A stretch of 64,000 nt of DNA from Pseudomonas simiae (GTDB lineage Bacteria; Pseudomonadota; Gammaproteobacteria; Pseudomonadales; Pseudomonadaceae): the NCBI RefSeq assembly GCF_900111895.1, contig NZ_FOKB01000004.1, positions 124,001-188,000 of the forward strand, written 5' to 3'. Below, piece by piece: positions 19,264 to 27,129 of the stretch. A model generated the notes under the pieces. That model had not been told where the DNA came from. It did not search any database and was given only the letters and a program-made list of their open reading frames with translations. A program made the position numbers and the translations under genes. The stretch's first letter is position 1. Every line of letters begins with the position of its first letter.

Positions 19264-20745
19264 ATGAAACTGAATAAACAGAACCTCGCCCAGTTGGCAC
19301 CGCAAGTGAAGCTGCCCACCTATGAGATCGCCAGTACCACGCAGGGCATCGCCCATATCGGCGTCGGTGGCTTCCATCGCGCACATCAGGCGTATTACAC
19401 CGACGCCCTGATGAACACCGGCGTTGGCCTGGACTGGAGCATCTGCGGCGTCGGCCTGCGGGCCGAAGACCGCAAGGCCCGCGACGACCTGGCCGGCCAG
19501 GACTACCTGTTCACCCTGTATGAACTGGGCGATACCGATGACACCGAAGTGCGTGTGATCGGCTCGATCAGCGACATGCTGCTGGCCGAAGACGGCGCCC
19601 AGGCGTTGATCGACAAGCTGGCTGACCCGGCAATTCGTATCGTCTCGCTGACCATCACCGAAGGCGGCTACTGCATCGACGACAGCAACGGTGAGTTCAT
19701 GGCCCACCTGCCGCAGATCCAGCATGATTTGGCGCACCCGAGCGCACCGAAAACCGTGTTCGGCTTTATCTGTGCCGCGTTGACCAAACGCCGCGCCGCC
19801 GGCACTCCGGCATTTACCGTGATGTCCTGCGATAACCTGCCGCACAACGGCGCCGTGACGCGCAAGGCGCTGCTGGCCTTCGCCGCCCTGCACAATGCCG
19901 AACTGCACGACTGGATCAAGGCCAACGTGAGTTTCCCGAATGCCATGGTCGACCGCATCACGCCGATGACCAGCACCGCGCACCGCCTGCAATTGCATGA
20001 TGATCACGGCATCGACGATGCCTGGCCGGTGGTGTGCGAACCCTTTGTGCAATGGGTGCTGGAGGACAAGTTCGTCAACGGTCGCCCGGCCTGGGAAACG
20101 GTCGGCGTGCAGTTCACCGATGACGTCACCCCCTATGAAGAAATGAAGATCGGCCTGCTCAACGGCAGCCACCTGGCGCTGACCTACCTGGGGTTTCTCA
20201 AGGGTTATCGGTTTGTGCACGAGACCATGAACGATCCGGTGTTTGTCGCCTACATGCGCGCCTACATGGACCTGGACGTCACGCCGAACCTGGCACCGGT
20301 GCCGGGCATCGACCTGACGGACTACAAGCAGACGCTGGTGGATCGCTTCTCCAACCAGGCGATTGCCGATCAGTTGGAGCGCGTGTGTTCGGATGGCTCG
20401 TCGAAGTTTCCCAAGTTCACCGTACCGACCATTAACCGGTTGATCGCCGATGGCCGCGAGACTGAGCGCGCCGCGCTGGTGGTGGCGGCCTGGGCGTTGT
20501 ATTTGAAAGGTGTGGATGAAAACGGGGTGAGCTACAAGATCCCGGATCCGCGGGCTGAGTTTTGCCAGGGGCTGGTGAGTGATGACGCGCTGATCAGCCA
20601 ACGCCTGTTGGCGGTGGAAGAGATTTTTGGTACGGCTATTCCCAACTCGCCTGGGTTTGTGGCAGCTTTCGAGCGCTGCTTTATCAGCTTGCGTGACAAC
20701 GGCGTCACCGCAACACTGCAACATCTACTGAAGAAACCGAATTAA
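19264..20745 (+). CDS. mtlD: Mannitol 2-dehydrogenase MtlD
   Basis: A 493-residue NAD-dependent long-chain polyol dehydrogenase that oxidises D-mannitol to D-fructose and also D-arabitol to D-xylulose. The N-terminal nucleotide-binding region contains HIGVGGFHRAHQAYY. The catalytic K295-x4-N300-x2-H303 motif (KIGLLNGSH) falls at exactly the residue numbers known for the P. fluorescens enzyme when translation starts at the ATG at 19264. That supports this start over the TTG at 19258. It feeds fructose to MtlZ and xylulose to MtlY. Confidence 0.96.
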   Translation: MKLNKQNLAQLAPQVKLPTYEIASTTQGIAHIGVGGFHRAHQAYYTDALMNTGVGLDWSICGVGLRAEDRKARDDLAGQDYLFTLYELGDTDDTEVRVIGSISDMLLAEDGAQALIDKLADPAIRIVSLTITEGGYCIDDSNGEFMAHLPQIQHDLAHPSAPKTVFGFICAALTKRRAAGTPAFTVMSCDNLPHNGAVTRKALLAFAALHNAELHDWIKANVSFPNAMVDRITPMTSTAHRLQLHDDHGIDDAWPVVCEPFVQWVLEDKFVNGRPAWETVGVQFTDDVTPYEEMKIGLLNGSHLALTYLGFLKGYRFVHETMNDPVFVAYMRAYMDLDVTPNLAPVPGIDLTDYKQTLVDRFSNQAIADQLERVCSDGSSKFPKFTVPTINRLIADGRETERAALVVAAWALYLKGVDENGVSYKIPDPRAEFCQGLVSDDALISQRLLAVEEIFGTAIPNSPGFVAAFERCFISLRDNGVTATLQHLLKKPN

Positions 20746-20748
20746 ATA

Positions 20749-20837
20749 GGTGGGAGCTGGCTTGCCTGCGATAACGATCTATCAGTCACATCATGGCTAA
20801 CCGGACCACCGCCATCGCAGGCAAGCCAGCTCCCACC
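20749..20837. repeat. REPIN-type inverted repeat between mtlD and mtlY
   Basis: Inverted arms GGTGGGAGCTGGCTTGCCTG and its complement ending CCAGCTCCCACC flank a ~45-bp spacer. The repeat begins 3 bp after the mtlD stop, so it can fold at the mtlD 3' end in the operon mRNA. Confidence 0.9.
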
Positions 20838-20886
20838 GTTGATAGGGTTTCCACTCCAAAAAAACAATACTGCTGAGCAAATCCTC

Positions 20887-22368
20887 ATGACCCAGCAAAA
20901 CCTGTTTCTCGGCATCGACTGCGGCACCCAAGGCACCAAGGCCATCGTCCTCGACGCCTCCAGCGGCAAGGTACTCGGCCTGGGCGCTGCGGCGCACACG
21001 CTGATCAGCGGCGCCAATGGCCGTCGCGAGCAGCACACCCAGGAATGGCTGGACGCCTTTACCGAAGCCACCCACCGCGCCCTGCAACAGGCGGGCGTGG
21101 ATGGCCAGGACATCCTCGGCATCGGCGTTTCCGGCCAGCAACATGGTTTGGTGCTGCTGGATGACCAGGGCCGCGTACTGCGCCCGGCCAAGCTGTGGTG
21201 CGATACCGAGACTGCGCCGGAAAACGAGCGACTCTTGCAGCACCTGGGCGGCGAAAGCGGCTCTCTGGAACGCCTCGGTGTGGCGATTGCCCCGGGCTAC
21301 ACAGTATCCAAGCTGCTGTGGACCCGCGAACAGCACCCGGACATTTTTGCGCGTATCGCGCATATCCTGCTGCCCCACGACTACCTCAATTACTGGCTCA
21401 CCGGTCGCGCCGTCGCGGAATACGGCGATGCGTCAGGCACCGGCTACTTCAACGTGCGCACCCGTGAATGGGATGTGGCGCTGCTCAAGCACATCGACCC
21501 AAGTGGGCGCCTTGAAAACGCCTTGCCGCAACTGATCGAGGCCGATCAAAGCGTCGGCACGATTCTTCCGGCAATTGCCGAACGCCTGGGCATCAACCCC
21601 AATGCCATCGTTTCCAGTGGTGGTGGTGACAACATGATGGGCGCCATCGGCACTGGCAACATTGCGCCTGGCGTGATCACCATGAGCTTGGGTTCATCGG
21701 GCACTGTGTATGCGTTTGCCGACCAGCCGAGCGTAAGCCCGCAGGCGTCGGTCGCCACGTTCTGCTCATCCAGCGGTGGCTGGCTGCCGCTGATCTGCAC
21801 CATGAACCTGACCAACGCCACCGGGGTGATCCGCGAACTCTTCGATCTGGACCTGACCGCGTTCAATGCCTTGGTCGAGCAAGCGCCGATTGGCGCGGAC
21901 GGCGTCAGCATGCTGCCGTTTCTCAACGGCGAACGCGTGCCCGCCCTGCCCCACGCCACCGGCAGCCTGCACGGCCTGACCATGACCAACCTGACCCGCG
22001 CCAACCTGTGTCGCGCGGTGGTCGAAGGCACGACCTTCGGCCTGCGCTACGGCCTGGACTTGCTGCGTCAGACAGGGTTGCAAAGCCAGAGCATCCGCTT
22101 GATCGGTGGCGGTTCGAAAAGCCCGATCTGGCGGCAGATGGTCGCCGATATCATGAACACCGAAGTGGTCTGCACCGAACAAAGTGAAGCCGCCGCGCTG
22201 GGCGCCGCGATTCAGGCGGCCTGGAGCCAGTCCGGCGAATCACTGGCCAGCCTGTGCGACAAGTGCGTGAGCGTCGACCCGGCCAGCCGTACGCTGCCGG
22301 TAGCGGCCAGTGTCAGCGCATATCAACAAGCCTACGAGCGCTACCAGCAGCTTGTGGCAACCCTTTAA
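20887..22368 (+). CDS. mtlY: Xylulokinase MtlY
   Basis: A 493-residue FGGY carbohydrate kinase that phosphorylates D-xylulose produced from arabitol. The N-terminal ATPase domain begins NLFLGIDCGTQGTKAIVLD, with GVSGQQHGLVLLD as the substrate region. The C-terminal domain carries IRLIGGGSKSPIWRQMVADI, the FGGY signature 2 region. The start is the ATG before TQQNLF. The upstream in-frame codons from 20839 run into the REPIN flank and are not conserved-looking. It lies 141 bp after mtlD, with a REPIN between them. Confidence 0.95.
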   Translation: MTQQNLFLGIDCGTQGTKAIVLDASSGKVLGLGAAAHTLISGANGRREQHTQEWLDAFTEATHRALQQAGVDGQDILGIGVSGQQHGLVLLDDQGRVLRPAKLWCDTETAPENERLLQHLGGESGSLERLGVAIAPGYTVSKLLWTREQHPDIFARIAHILLPHDYLNYWLTGRAVAEYGDASGTGYFNVRTREWDVALLKHIDPSGRLENALPQLIEADQSVGTILPAIAERLGINPNAIVSSGGGDNMMGAIGTGNIAPGVITMSLGSSGTVYAFADQPSVSPQASVATFCSSSGGWLPLICTMNLTNATGVIRELFDLDLTAFNALVEQAPIGADGVSMLPFLNGERVPALPHATGSLHGLTMTNLTRANLCRAVVEGTTFGLRYGLDLLRQTGLQSQSIRLIGGGSKSPIWRQMVADIMNTEVVCTEQSEAAALGAAIQAAWSQSGESLASLCDKCVSVDPASRTLPVAASVSAYQQAYERYQQLVATL

Positions 22369-22380
22369 GAGCGAACGACT

Positions 22381-23319
22381 ATGTATCTGGTGTGTGGTGA
22401 AGCGCTGTTTGATTTTTTCAGCGAGGAAGATGCCAGCGGGCAGGCGTCCAAGGTCAATTACAAGGCGATTGCCGGCGGTTCGCCGTTCAACGTCGCGGTA
22501 GGCTTGCGCCGCCTGGGTATCGAGGCGGGCTTGTTCGGCGGTTTGTCCACTGACTTCCTTGGTCGCCGCTTATTGCAGGTGCTCAAGGATGAGGGCGTGA
22601 GCGAGCAGTTCCTGGTGGAATTTGCCGCGCCGACCACCTTGTCGATGGTCGCCGTGGGCGCCAATGGCTCACCGCAGTACAACTTCCGTGGTGAAGGCTG
22701 CTCCGACCGACTGCTGGAAGTCGCCCATCTGCCTGAGCTGGGTGATGACATTCGCGGCCTGCATATCGGCTCGTTCTCCCTGGTGGTGCAACCCATCGGC
22801 GACACCCTGCTGAGCCTGGTCAAGCGCGAAAGCGGCAAGCGCCTGATCAGCCTCGACCCCAACGTGCGCCTCAACCCGCAGCCGGATATCCAGCTGTGGC
22901 GCGACCGCGTGGCAGAGTTGGTCAAGCATGCCGACCTGATCAAGGTCAGCGACGAAGACCTGCACCTGCTCTACCCCGAACAGTCCCCGGAAAGCGTGTT
23001 GCAGGGTTGGCTGCAGCACCGTTGCCAGTTGGTGTTCCTGACCCAAGGCGGCGATGGCGCCAGTGTGTTCAGTCGCCAGCACGGCCACTGGTCACAACCG
23101 GCCGTCAAGGTGGTGATGGCTGATACGGTGGGGGCCGGCGATACCTTCCAGGCCGCGTTGATTGCCTGGTTGACCGAGCAACAATTTGACTCGATTGACG
23201 GCCTGCAGCAGCTCAGCCGCGACCAGATCGACGCCATGCTGGGCTTTGCGATTCGCGCCGCGGCATTGACCTGCACCAAGACCGGTCCAGACCTGCCTTA
23301 CCGCCGCCAGGTGAGTTGA
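22381..23319 (+). CDS. mtlZ: Fructokinase MtlZ
   Basis: A 312-residue PfkB-family sugar kinase, the last gene of the mannitol operon. It starts 12 bp after mtlY. It has the N-terminal glycine-rich motif AGGSPFNVAVGLRRLG and the C-terminal catalytic ADTVGAGDTFQAAL motif with the general-base Asp. It phosphorylates the fructose made by MtlD. Confidence 0.95.
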   Translation: MYLVCGEALFDFFSEEDASGQASKVNYKAIAGGSPFNVAVGLRRLGIEAGLFGGLSTDFLGRRLLQVLKDEGVSEQFLVEFAAPTTLSMVAVGANGSPQYNFRGEGCSDRLLEVAHLPELGDDIRGLHIGSFSLVVQPIGDTLLSLVKRESGKRLISLDPNVRLNPQPDIQLWRDRVAELVKHADLIKVSDEDLHLLYPEQSPESVLQGWLQHRCQLVFLTQGGDGASVFSRQHGHWSQPAVKVVMADTVGAGDTFQAALIAWLTEQQFDSIDGLQQLSRDQIDAMLGFAIRAAALTCTKTGPDLPYRRQVS

Positions 23320-23350
23320 ACCCAGCAGCAACATGAGCAATGTGCCACCA

Positions 23351-23377
23351 CGCAGGCCACGTATTCCGTGGCCTGCG
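23351..23377 (+). terminator. Hairpin after the mannitol operon
   Basis: An 11-bp perfect stem (CGCAGGCCACG/CGTGGCCTGCG) with a 5-nt loop lies 32 bp past the mtlZ stop. Only a weak T-tract (GTTTATA) follows, so this is a probable but not classical terminator. Confidence 0.65.
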
Positions 23378-23462
23378 CGCGTTTATACACACATTGCCAA
23401 GCGGGAAAACTGTGCTAAACCCAAAACAGGAGCAGTAATTACAACAAATGCAGGAAAGACCC

Positions 23463-23778
23463 ATGCAAAAAAGCAACGGCTTATCAACCCGCGCCGTTTT
23501 AGCTGTCGGCCTTCTCTCACTGCAGTACACCACACCACAACAGTCCTACGCTGCCTGCGCACTCACTCCCGGCCCGGGCAACGACACCTTCATCTGCGAC
23601 AGCGGCAGCAGTGCCGGCCTGACCGATCTCCTGGGCAATAACAGCCTGACGCTGCCTGCAGGTGGCACCGGCACCATCAACGGTAAGCGTCTACTTGGCG
23701 GCAGACTACAACACCCACCTGGACAGCAACGCGATGGAGGGGGTCAGCGGCACCGCCGGCGTGCGCATGAGCTGGTGA
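23463..23778 (+). pseudogene. Autotransporter remnant: signal peptide and passenger start fused out of frame to beta-barrel end
   Basis: From the ATG at 23463 (AGGAAAG ribosome-binding site 5 nt upstream) a Sec signal and a passenger-like start are readable (CALTPGPGNDTFICDSGSSA). After about residue 73 the same frame becomes basic nonsense. The +1 frame from 23683 instead reads VSVYLAADYNTHLDSNAMEG and then GTAGVRMSW-stop. That is typical of the last beta-strands of an autotransporter barrel ending in an aromatic residue. The simplest reading is a large internal deletion joining the two ends with a frameshift. It cannot encode a working autotransporter. Confidence 0.75.
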
Positions 23779-23868
23779 AGATGAAGGTTTTGTCAGCCAG
23801 GCAAACATTAATCGATGGTTAATCCCGCAAGTCGAGAGTGACGCTGTACCCACTTGCGGAGAACCACC

Positions 23869-24138
23869 ATGAAACTGCGCACATTGATGCTCGGTGCCAC
23901 CTTTTCACTGGCGGCTGTGTCAGGCCTGGCCCAGGCCGACGATCAAACAGCCGCCGTGAAACCCGTGCCTTACCACTATGGCCTGCCGATGAACATCGAC
24001 AAGGTCCTGGCCATGAACGAAGCCCAGACCGACGAATGCAAAGTCATCAAGGCCGATATCAAGTTTCTGGACAAGGCAGGCAAGGTGGAAGACGTGAGCT
24101 ATCGGAAGATGTCCGATGCCTGCGATTTCCAGAATTGA
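23869..24138 (+). CDS. DUF2790 family small periplasmic protein
   Basis: An 89-residue protein with a signal peptide (about residues 1-24, cleavage after GLAQA) and the DUF2790 core PYHYGLPMNIDKVLAMNEA plus two conserved cysteines (DECKV and SDACDF). The start was set at the ATG after CGGAGA rather than the TTG at 23854. Members are abundant small exported proteins in pseudomonads, and some respond to metals or stress. The function is not established. Confidence 0.85.
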   Translation: MKLRTLMLGATFSLAAVSGLAQADDQTAAVKPVPYHYGLPMNIDKVLAMNEAQTDECKVIKADIKFLDKAGKVEDVSYRKMSDACDFQN

Positions 24139-24150
24139 AGCGAACCACCG

Positions 24151-24245
24151 TAGGACCGAGCTTGCTCACGAAGCACTTAAAACGCCACTGAGTAGTAGGC
24201 TACCCGCGTTATCGTTGCCGATTTTCGCGAGCAAGCTCGCCCCGG
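24151..24245. repeat. REPIN-type inverted repeat (CGAGCTTGCTCGCG family)
   Basis: The left arm is TAGGACCGAGCTTGCTCACG and the right arm is TTTTCGCGAGCAAGCTCGCC, in inverted orientation. This is a second repeat family, also present at 36371, 39731, 46291 and 50490. It fills the gap between two convergent small genes and abuts the stop codon of the DUF1652 gene. Confidence 0.85.
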
Positions 24246-24515
24246 CTAATAGTAGCCGCGCCCTCCCACTCGTTGCAGTGTAGGTGCGTGGGTGTGCTTG
24301 AGGTCTTCGCGCAACCCGGTGATCAGGTTGCAAATGGCTCGACTGCTGTCGAGTTTGTCTGCATCGATTCCTTTGACTTCCAAATCCACCCGGTCGCGGT
24401 CACGGTCATCGTAGACCTTGATCGTCAGCGAGGCATCTTCGGCTTTGGTGCATTCGCACCGTCTGGGCAGGAAACTTCCTTCAATAATGCTGCGAAGTTC
24501 TAATTCCGAAAGCAT
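24246..24515 (-). CDS. DUF1652 family protein
   Basis: An 89-residue cytoplasmic protein beginning MLSELELRSIIEGSFLP. It has the RCECT motif and the VDLEVKGIDADKL...SRAICNLI pattern of DUF1652, a family largely confined to Pseudomonas with no known function. The start was set by a strong GGAGAGG ribosome-binding site 6 nt upstream; the 33 extra upstream in-frame codons are discarded. Confidence 0.88.
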   Translation of the reverse strand: MLSELELRSIIEGSFLPRRCECTKAEDASLTIKVYDDRDRDRVDLEVKGIDADKLDSSRAICNLITGLREDLKHTHAPTLQRVGGRGYY

Positions 24516-24749
24516 GGTCAACCTCTCCTTTTCTGAGACTGCCAACAGATTGTTATGAATCTGGCGGACGCTCGCCCGCCGCGTCTTGCCGGCCCTGGAA
24601 GACGCTTGTAACACCCAAGCGTACTCGGCTAAGTCAGCGCTCGTTGTAACTTTTCCTCATAAGCACTGTGCCTGGTTATAGAGGTTGAACAGCGTCAATG
24701 GGATCGTCGTCGAACGGCTACGATTAAACGTTTAACCCTGGACTTAAGG

Positions 24750-25772
24750 TCAAACGACACTTTGCGCAGCGACCCTTTCGGCAACATGTCGCAAACTATC
24801 GAAGTTGATGTTCGCTCCGGAATTGATCGCCACCAGCGTCTGCCCGCGCAGGTTGTGAGTGGCGACGTATTGGCGAATGCCCGCCACCGCCAACGCCCCG
24901 GAAGGCTCGGTGATGGAACGCGTGTCGTCGTAGATCAACTTGATTGCGCTGCACAACGCGTCATTGCTGACGGTGATGACTTCATCCACCCAGTCCCGGC
25001 AGATCTCGAACCCGTGGGCGCCGACCTGGGCTACCGCCGTACCGTCGGCAAACCCGTCAACGCTGGGCAGCACCACGCGCTCACCGGCACGCAGCGCCGC
25101 CAACAGGCAACTGGAGCCTTCGGGTTCGACGCCGATGATGCGCACGTCCGGGCGCAGGTATTTGACGTAGGCGGCGACGCCGGCGATCAGGCCACCACCG
25201 CCCACCGGCACGAAGATCGCGTCCAGCGGCCCCTGCTGTTGGCGCAGGATCTCCATAGCCACGGTGCCTTGGCCGGCGATCACGTCTGGGTCGTCGAAGG
25301 GCGACACGAAGGTGCACCCGGACGACTCGGCCAACTGCAGCGCATAGGCCAGGGCAAAAGGAAAACTCGCGCCGTGCAGCACGGCTTGCGCACCGCGTGA
25401 ACGTACGCCCAACACCTTGAGTTCCGGGGTACTGGCGGGCATCACGATACGCGCCTTGATCCCCAACTCCCGCGCTGCCAGGGCCACACCCTGGGCATGG
25501 TTACCCGCCGACGCGGTGACCACGCCACGGGCCCTTTGCTCAGGCGTGAGCTGCACCAGCTTGTTATAGGCGCCGCGGATCTTGAATGAAAAGGTGGGCT
25601 GCAAGTCTTCGCGCTTGAGCAACACCTGGTTGCCCAGCAATGCCGACAAGGCCGGGGCCGCTTGCAAGGGCGTACGCACCGCCAGGTCGTACACCGGGGC
25701 AGCAAGAATCTTCTTCACGTAATGCTCAAGCAGTCCCGGGTCGGCGGTGTGAGGCGCGGTGCAGCTACTCAT
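24750..25772 (-). CDS. Threonine ammonia-lyase (dehydratase), short form without regulatory domain
   Basis: A 340-residue PLP enzyme of the threonine/serine dehydratase family that deaminates threonine to 2-oxobutyrate. The PLP lysine is K64 in TFSFKIRGAYNK and the phosphate-binding glycine loop is PVGGGGLIAG. The chain ends just after SGANINFDSLRHVAERV. Full-length biosynthetic IlvA (~500 residues) would continue here into the ACT-like isoleucine-binding domain, so this form is probably not feedback-inhibited through such a domain. The start was set by AGGAG 6 nt before the ATG at 25772. An Ile/Thr leader and terminator precede it, pointing to control by attenuation. Confidence 0.88.
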   Translation of the reverse strand: MSSCTAPHTADPGLLEHYVKKILAAPVYDLAVRTPLQAAPALSALLGNQVLLKREDLQPTFSFKIRGAYNKLVQLTPEQRARGVVTASAGNHAQGVALAARELGIKARIVMPASTPELKVLGVRSRGAQAVLHGASFPFALAYALQLAESSGCTFVSPFDDPDVIAGQGTVAMEILRQQQGPLDAIFVPVGGGGLIAGVAAYVKYLRPDVRIIGVEPEGSSCLLAALRAGERVVLPSVDGFADGTAVAQVGAHGFEICRDWVDEVITVSNDALCSAIKLIYDDTRSITEPSGALAVAGIRQYVATHNLRGQTLVAINSGANINFDSLRHVAERVAAQSVV

Positions 25773-25808
25773 GGATGTCTCCTGGCTTTTTGTCAAAGAC
25801 CCTGGAGA

Positions 25809-25839
25809 CGGAAAAACAAAACCCGCCTCTAGGGCGGGT
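25809..25839 (-). terminator. Attenuator terminator in the leader of the threonine dehydratase gene
   Basis: On the minus strand a 7-bp stem ACCCGCC/GGCGGGT with a CTAGA loop is followed by TTTGTTTTT. It lies 18 nt beyond the leader-peptide stop and 37 nt before the dehydratase start, so it would end transcription inside the 5' leader. The 5' arm (25832-25838) can instead pair with GGCGGG at 25861-25866. Confidence 0.82.
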
Positions 25840-25856
25840 CTGGGTACAGCCGTGCG

Positions 25857-25922
25857 CTATCCCGCCAAATGAGGAATGGCGGTAATAATGCTTGGCTGGC
25901 TGCGGAAGGCTTGAAAAGTCAT
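25857..25922 (-). CDS. Putative Ile/Thr leader peptide of the attenuator
   Basis: A 21-codon ORF ending in TAG upstream of the attenuator hairpin. It encodes the run Ile-Ile-Thr-Ala-Ile (ATT ATT ACC GCC ATT), residues 12-16. Those codons overlap RNA segment 1 (CCGCC), which can pair with segment 2 (GGCGGG) within the same leader. Ribosome stalling at these codons would release segment 2 to form the antiterminator. No clean Shine-Dalgarno is seen before its ATG, which lowers confidence. Confidence 0.62.
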   Translation of the reverse strand: MTFQAFRSQPSIITAIPHLAG

Positions 25923-25997
25923 GTGACGAAACTAACCGGCGGCCCGCGATCAAGTCAATGGCCAAGCGCCATTTAGCGGCTGGGGGTTTACGTTCTA

Positions 25998-26023
25998 TAT
26001 ACGAAACGTATACGCTTTGTATA
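25998..26023 (+). promoter_or_regulatory. Palindromic operator/promoter of the parD-like-map pair
   Basis: A 26-bp near-palindrome centred on GTATAC: left arm TATACGAAAC, right arm GCTTTGTATA, 8 of 10 positions symmetric. It ends ~17-22 nt before the ParD-like start and contains -10-like TATA sequences. This is the usual picture for autoregulation by a ribbon-helix-helix protein. The inference rests only on position and symmetry. Confidence 0.6.
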
Positions 26024-26045
26024 TTCCCACTGCACAGTGATGACC

Positions 26046-26246
26046 ATGGGCATCGTCAAGATCACCGACCACCTGCACGAACAATTACGCCTGGCCAGCG
26101 CAGCGATGGACCGCTCCATCAACGCCCAGGCCGAGTTCTGGATCAAGATCGGCCTGCTCGCCGAACTCAACCCTCACCTGCCCTACAACGAGCTGATCAA
26201 CAAACTGCTGCTGGACAAACCTGACCTGATCCGAGGGCGCAGTTGA
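26046..26246 (+). CDS. ParD-like ribbon-helix-helix protein
   Basis: A 66-residue protein (MGIVKITDHLHEQLRLASAA...) of the ParD-like antitoxin family. It has an N-terminal beta-strand/helix (KITDHLHEQLRLA) and the conserved RSINAQAEFWIKIG stretch. Upstream in-frame starts at 26037 (GTG) and 26040 (ATG) are also possible, and no ribosome-binding site is evident for any of them. It overlaps the methionine aminopeptidase start (TGATG), so the pair is translationally coupled. It probably represses the operon through the palindrome just upstream. Confidence 0.75.
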   Translation: MGIVKITDHLHEQLRLASAAMDRSINAQAEFWIKIGLLAELNPHLPYNELINKLLLDKPDLIRGRS

Positions 26247-26995
26247 TGATCAAGACTGCCGCACAATTGGCCGTGATGCGTGAAGCCGGGCGCCTGCTGG
26301 CCCAGGTCTTCACCATGCTCGACGGTTTTGTCGCCGCCGGCCGCTCTACCCTGGAACTGGATGCCGCCGTCGAAGCCTTTATCCGCAACGACCTCAAGGC
26401 GCGCCCTGCCAGCCTGGGCCAGTACGACTACCCCTTCTCCATCAACACCTCGATCAACGAGGTGGTGTGCCATGGCATGCCCAGCGCCAAGGCAATCCTC
26501 AAGGACGGCGACATCATCAACATCGACATCACCCTGGAAAAAGGTGGCTTCATTGCCGACTCCAGCAAGATGTACATGATCGGCAGCGTTACGCCCAAGG
26601 CCCAGCGCCTGGTCGAGAAGACCTTCGAAGCGATGTGGGCCGGTATCCGCCAGGTCAAGCCCGGCGCCCGCCTGGGTGATATCGGCCATGCCATCCAGAG
26701 CCATGCGCAGGCCAACGGCTACAGCGTGGTGCGCGAGTATTGCGGCCACGGCATCGGCCGGCAGATGCATGAAGAACCACAGGTCCTGCACTTTGGCCGC
26801 CCCGGCACCGGACTGGAACTGCGTGAAGGCATGGTGTTTACCGTGGAGCCGATGCTCAACCAGGGCAGCTCGAAAGTGCGCAGCCTCAAGGATGGCTGGA
26901 CGGTGGTCACCAAGGACAACAGCCTGTCGGCGCAGTGGGAGCACACGGTGGCAGTGACCGCGGATGGCTTTGAAGTCCTGACCCTGCAGACTTAG
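26246..26995 (+). CDS. map: Type I methionine aminopeptidase (second-copy type, coupled to ParD-like gene)
   Basis: A 249-residue pita-bread metallopeptidase that removes the initiator Met. All five metal ligands are present: D94 and D105 in NIDITLEKGGFIADSS, H168 in YCGHGIG, E201 in FTVEPM and E232 in QWEHTV. The substrate His H76 (VCHGMPS) is also present, so it should be active. The essential map gene of gammaproteobacteria normally sits near rpsB. This copy, with a ParD-like partner, is therefore likely a paralogue. Confidence 0.9.
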   Translation: MIKTAAQLAVMREAGRLLAQVFTMLDGFVAAGRSTLELDAAVEAFIRNDLKARPASLGQYDYPFSINTSINEVVCHGMPSAKAILKDGDIINIDITLEKGGFIADSSKMYMIGSVTPKAQRLVEKTFEAMWAGIRQVKPGARLGDIGHAIQSHAQANGYSVVREYCGHGIGRQMHEEPQVLHFGRPGTGLELREGMVFTVEPMLNQGSSKVRSLKDGWTVVTKDNSLSAQWEHTVAVTADGFEVLTLQT

Positions 26996-27129
26996 ACGGT
27001 TGCCCATACGGCGGCTCACTTTCGAACAGCCGGAATGCCGGCCCAGTCAAAAGTAAGAAAAATGCTCTCGCCGCAACCCTCGGCACTTCGCTAGAGCTGA
27101 CCCGTTTCTTACTCTCGATTTCAGTCAAA

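Noticed and set aside
18112..20724. 870-codon open frame antisense to mtlK and mtlD
   Set aside because: It covers two genes with confirmed catalytic motifs. The protein has no motif and is His/Gln/Arg rich.
23463..23822. Reading 23463-23822 as an intact small secreted protein
   Set aside because: After residue ~73 the frame turns into basic low-complexity sequence, while the +1 frame gives an autotransporter barrel end. A remnant is the better reading.
26243..26245. TTG upstream start for the methionine aminopeptidase
   Set aside because: It adds only one residue; the ATG at 26246 gives the normal MetAP N-terminus and the usual TGATG coupling.
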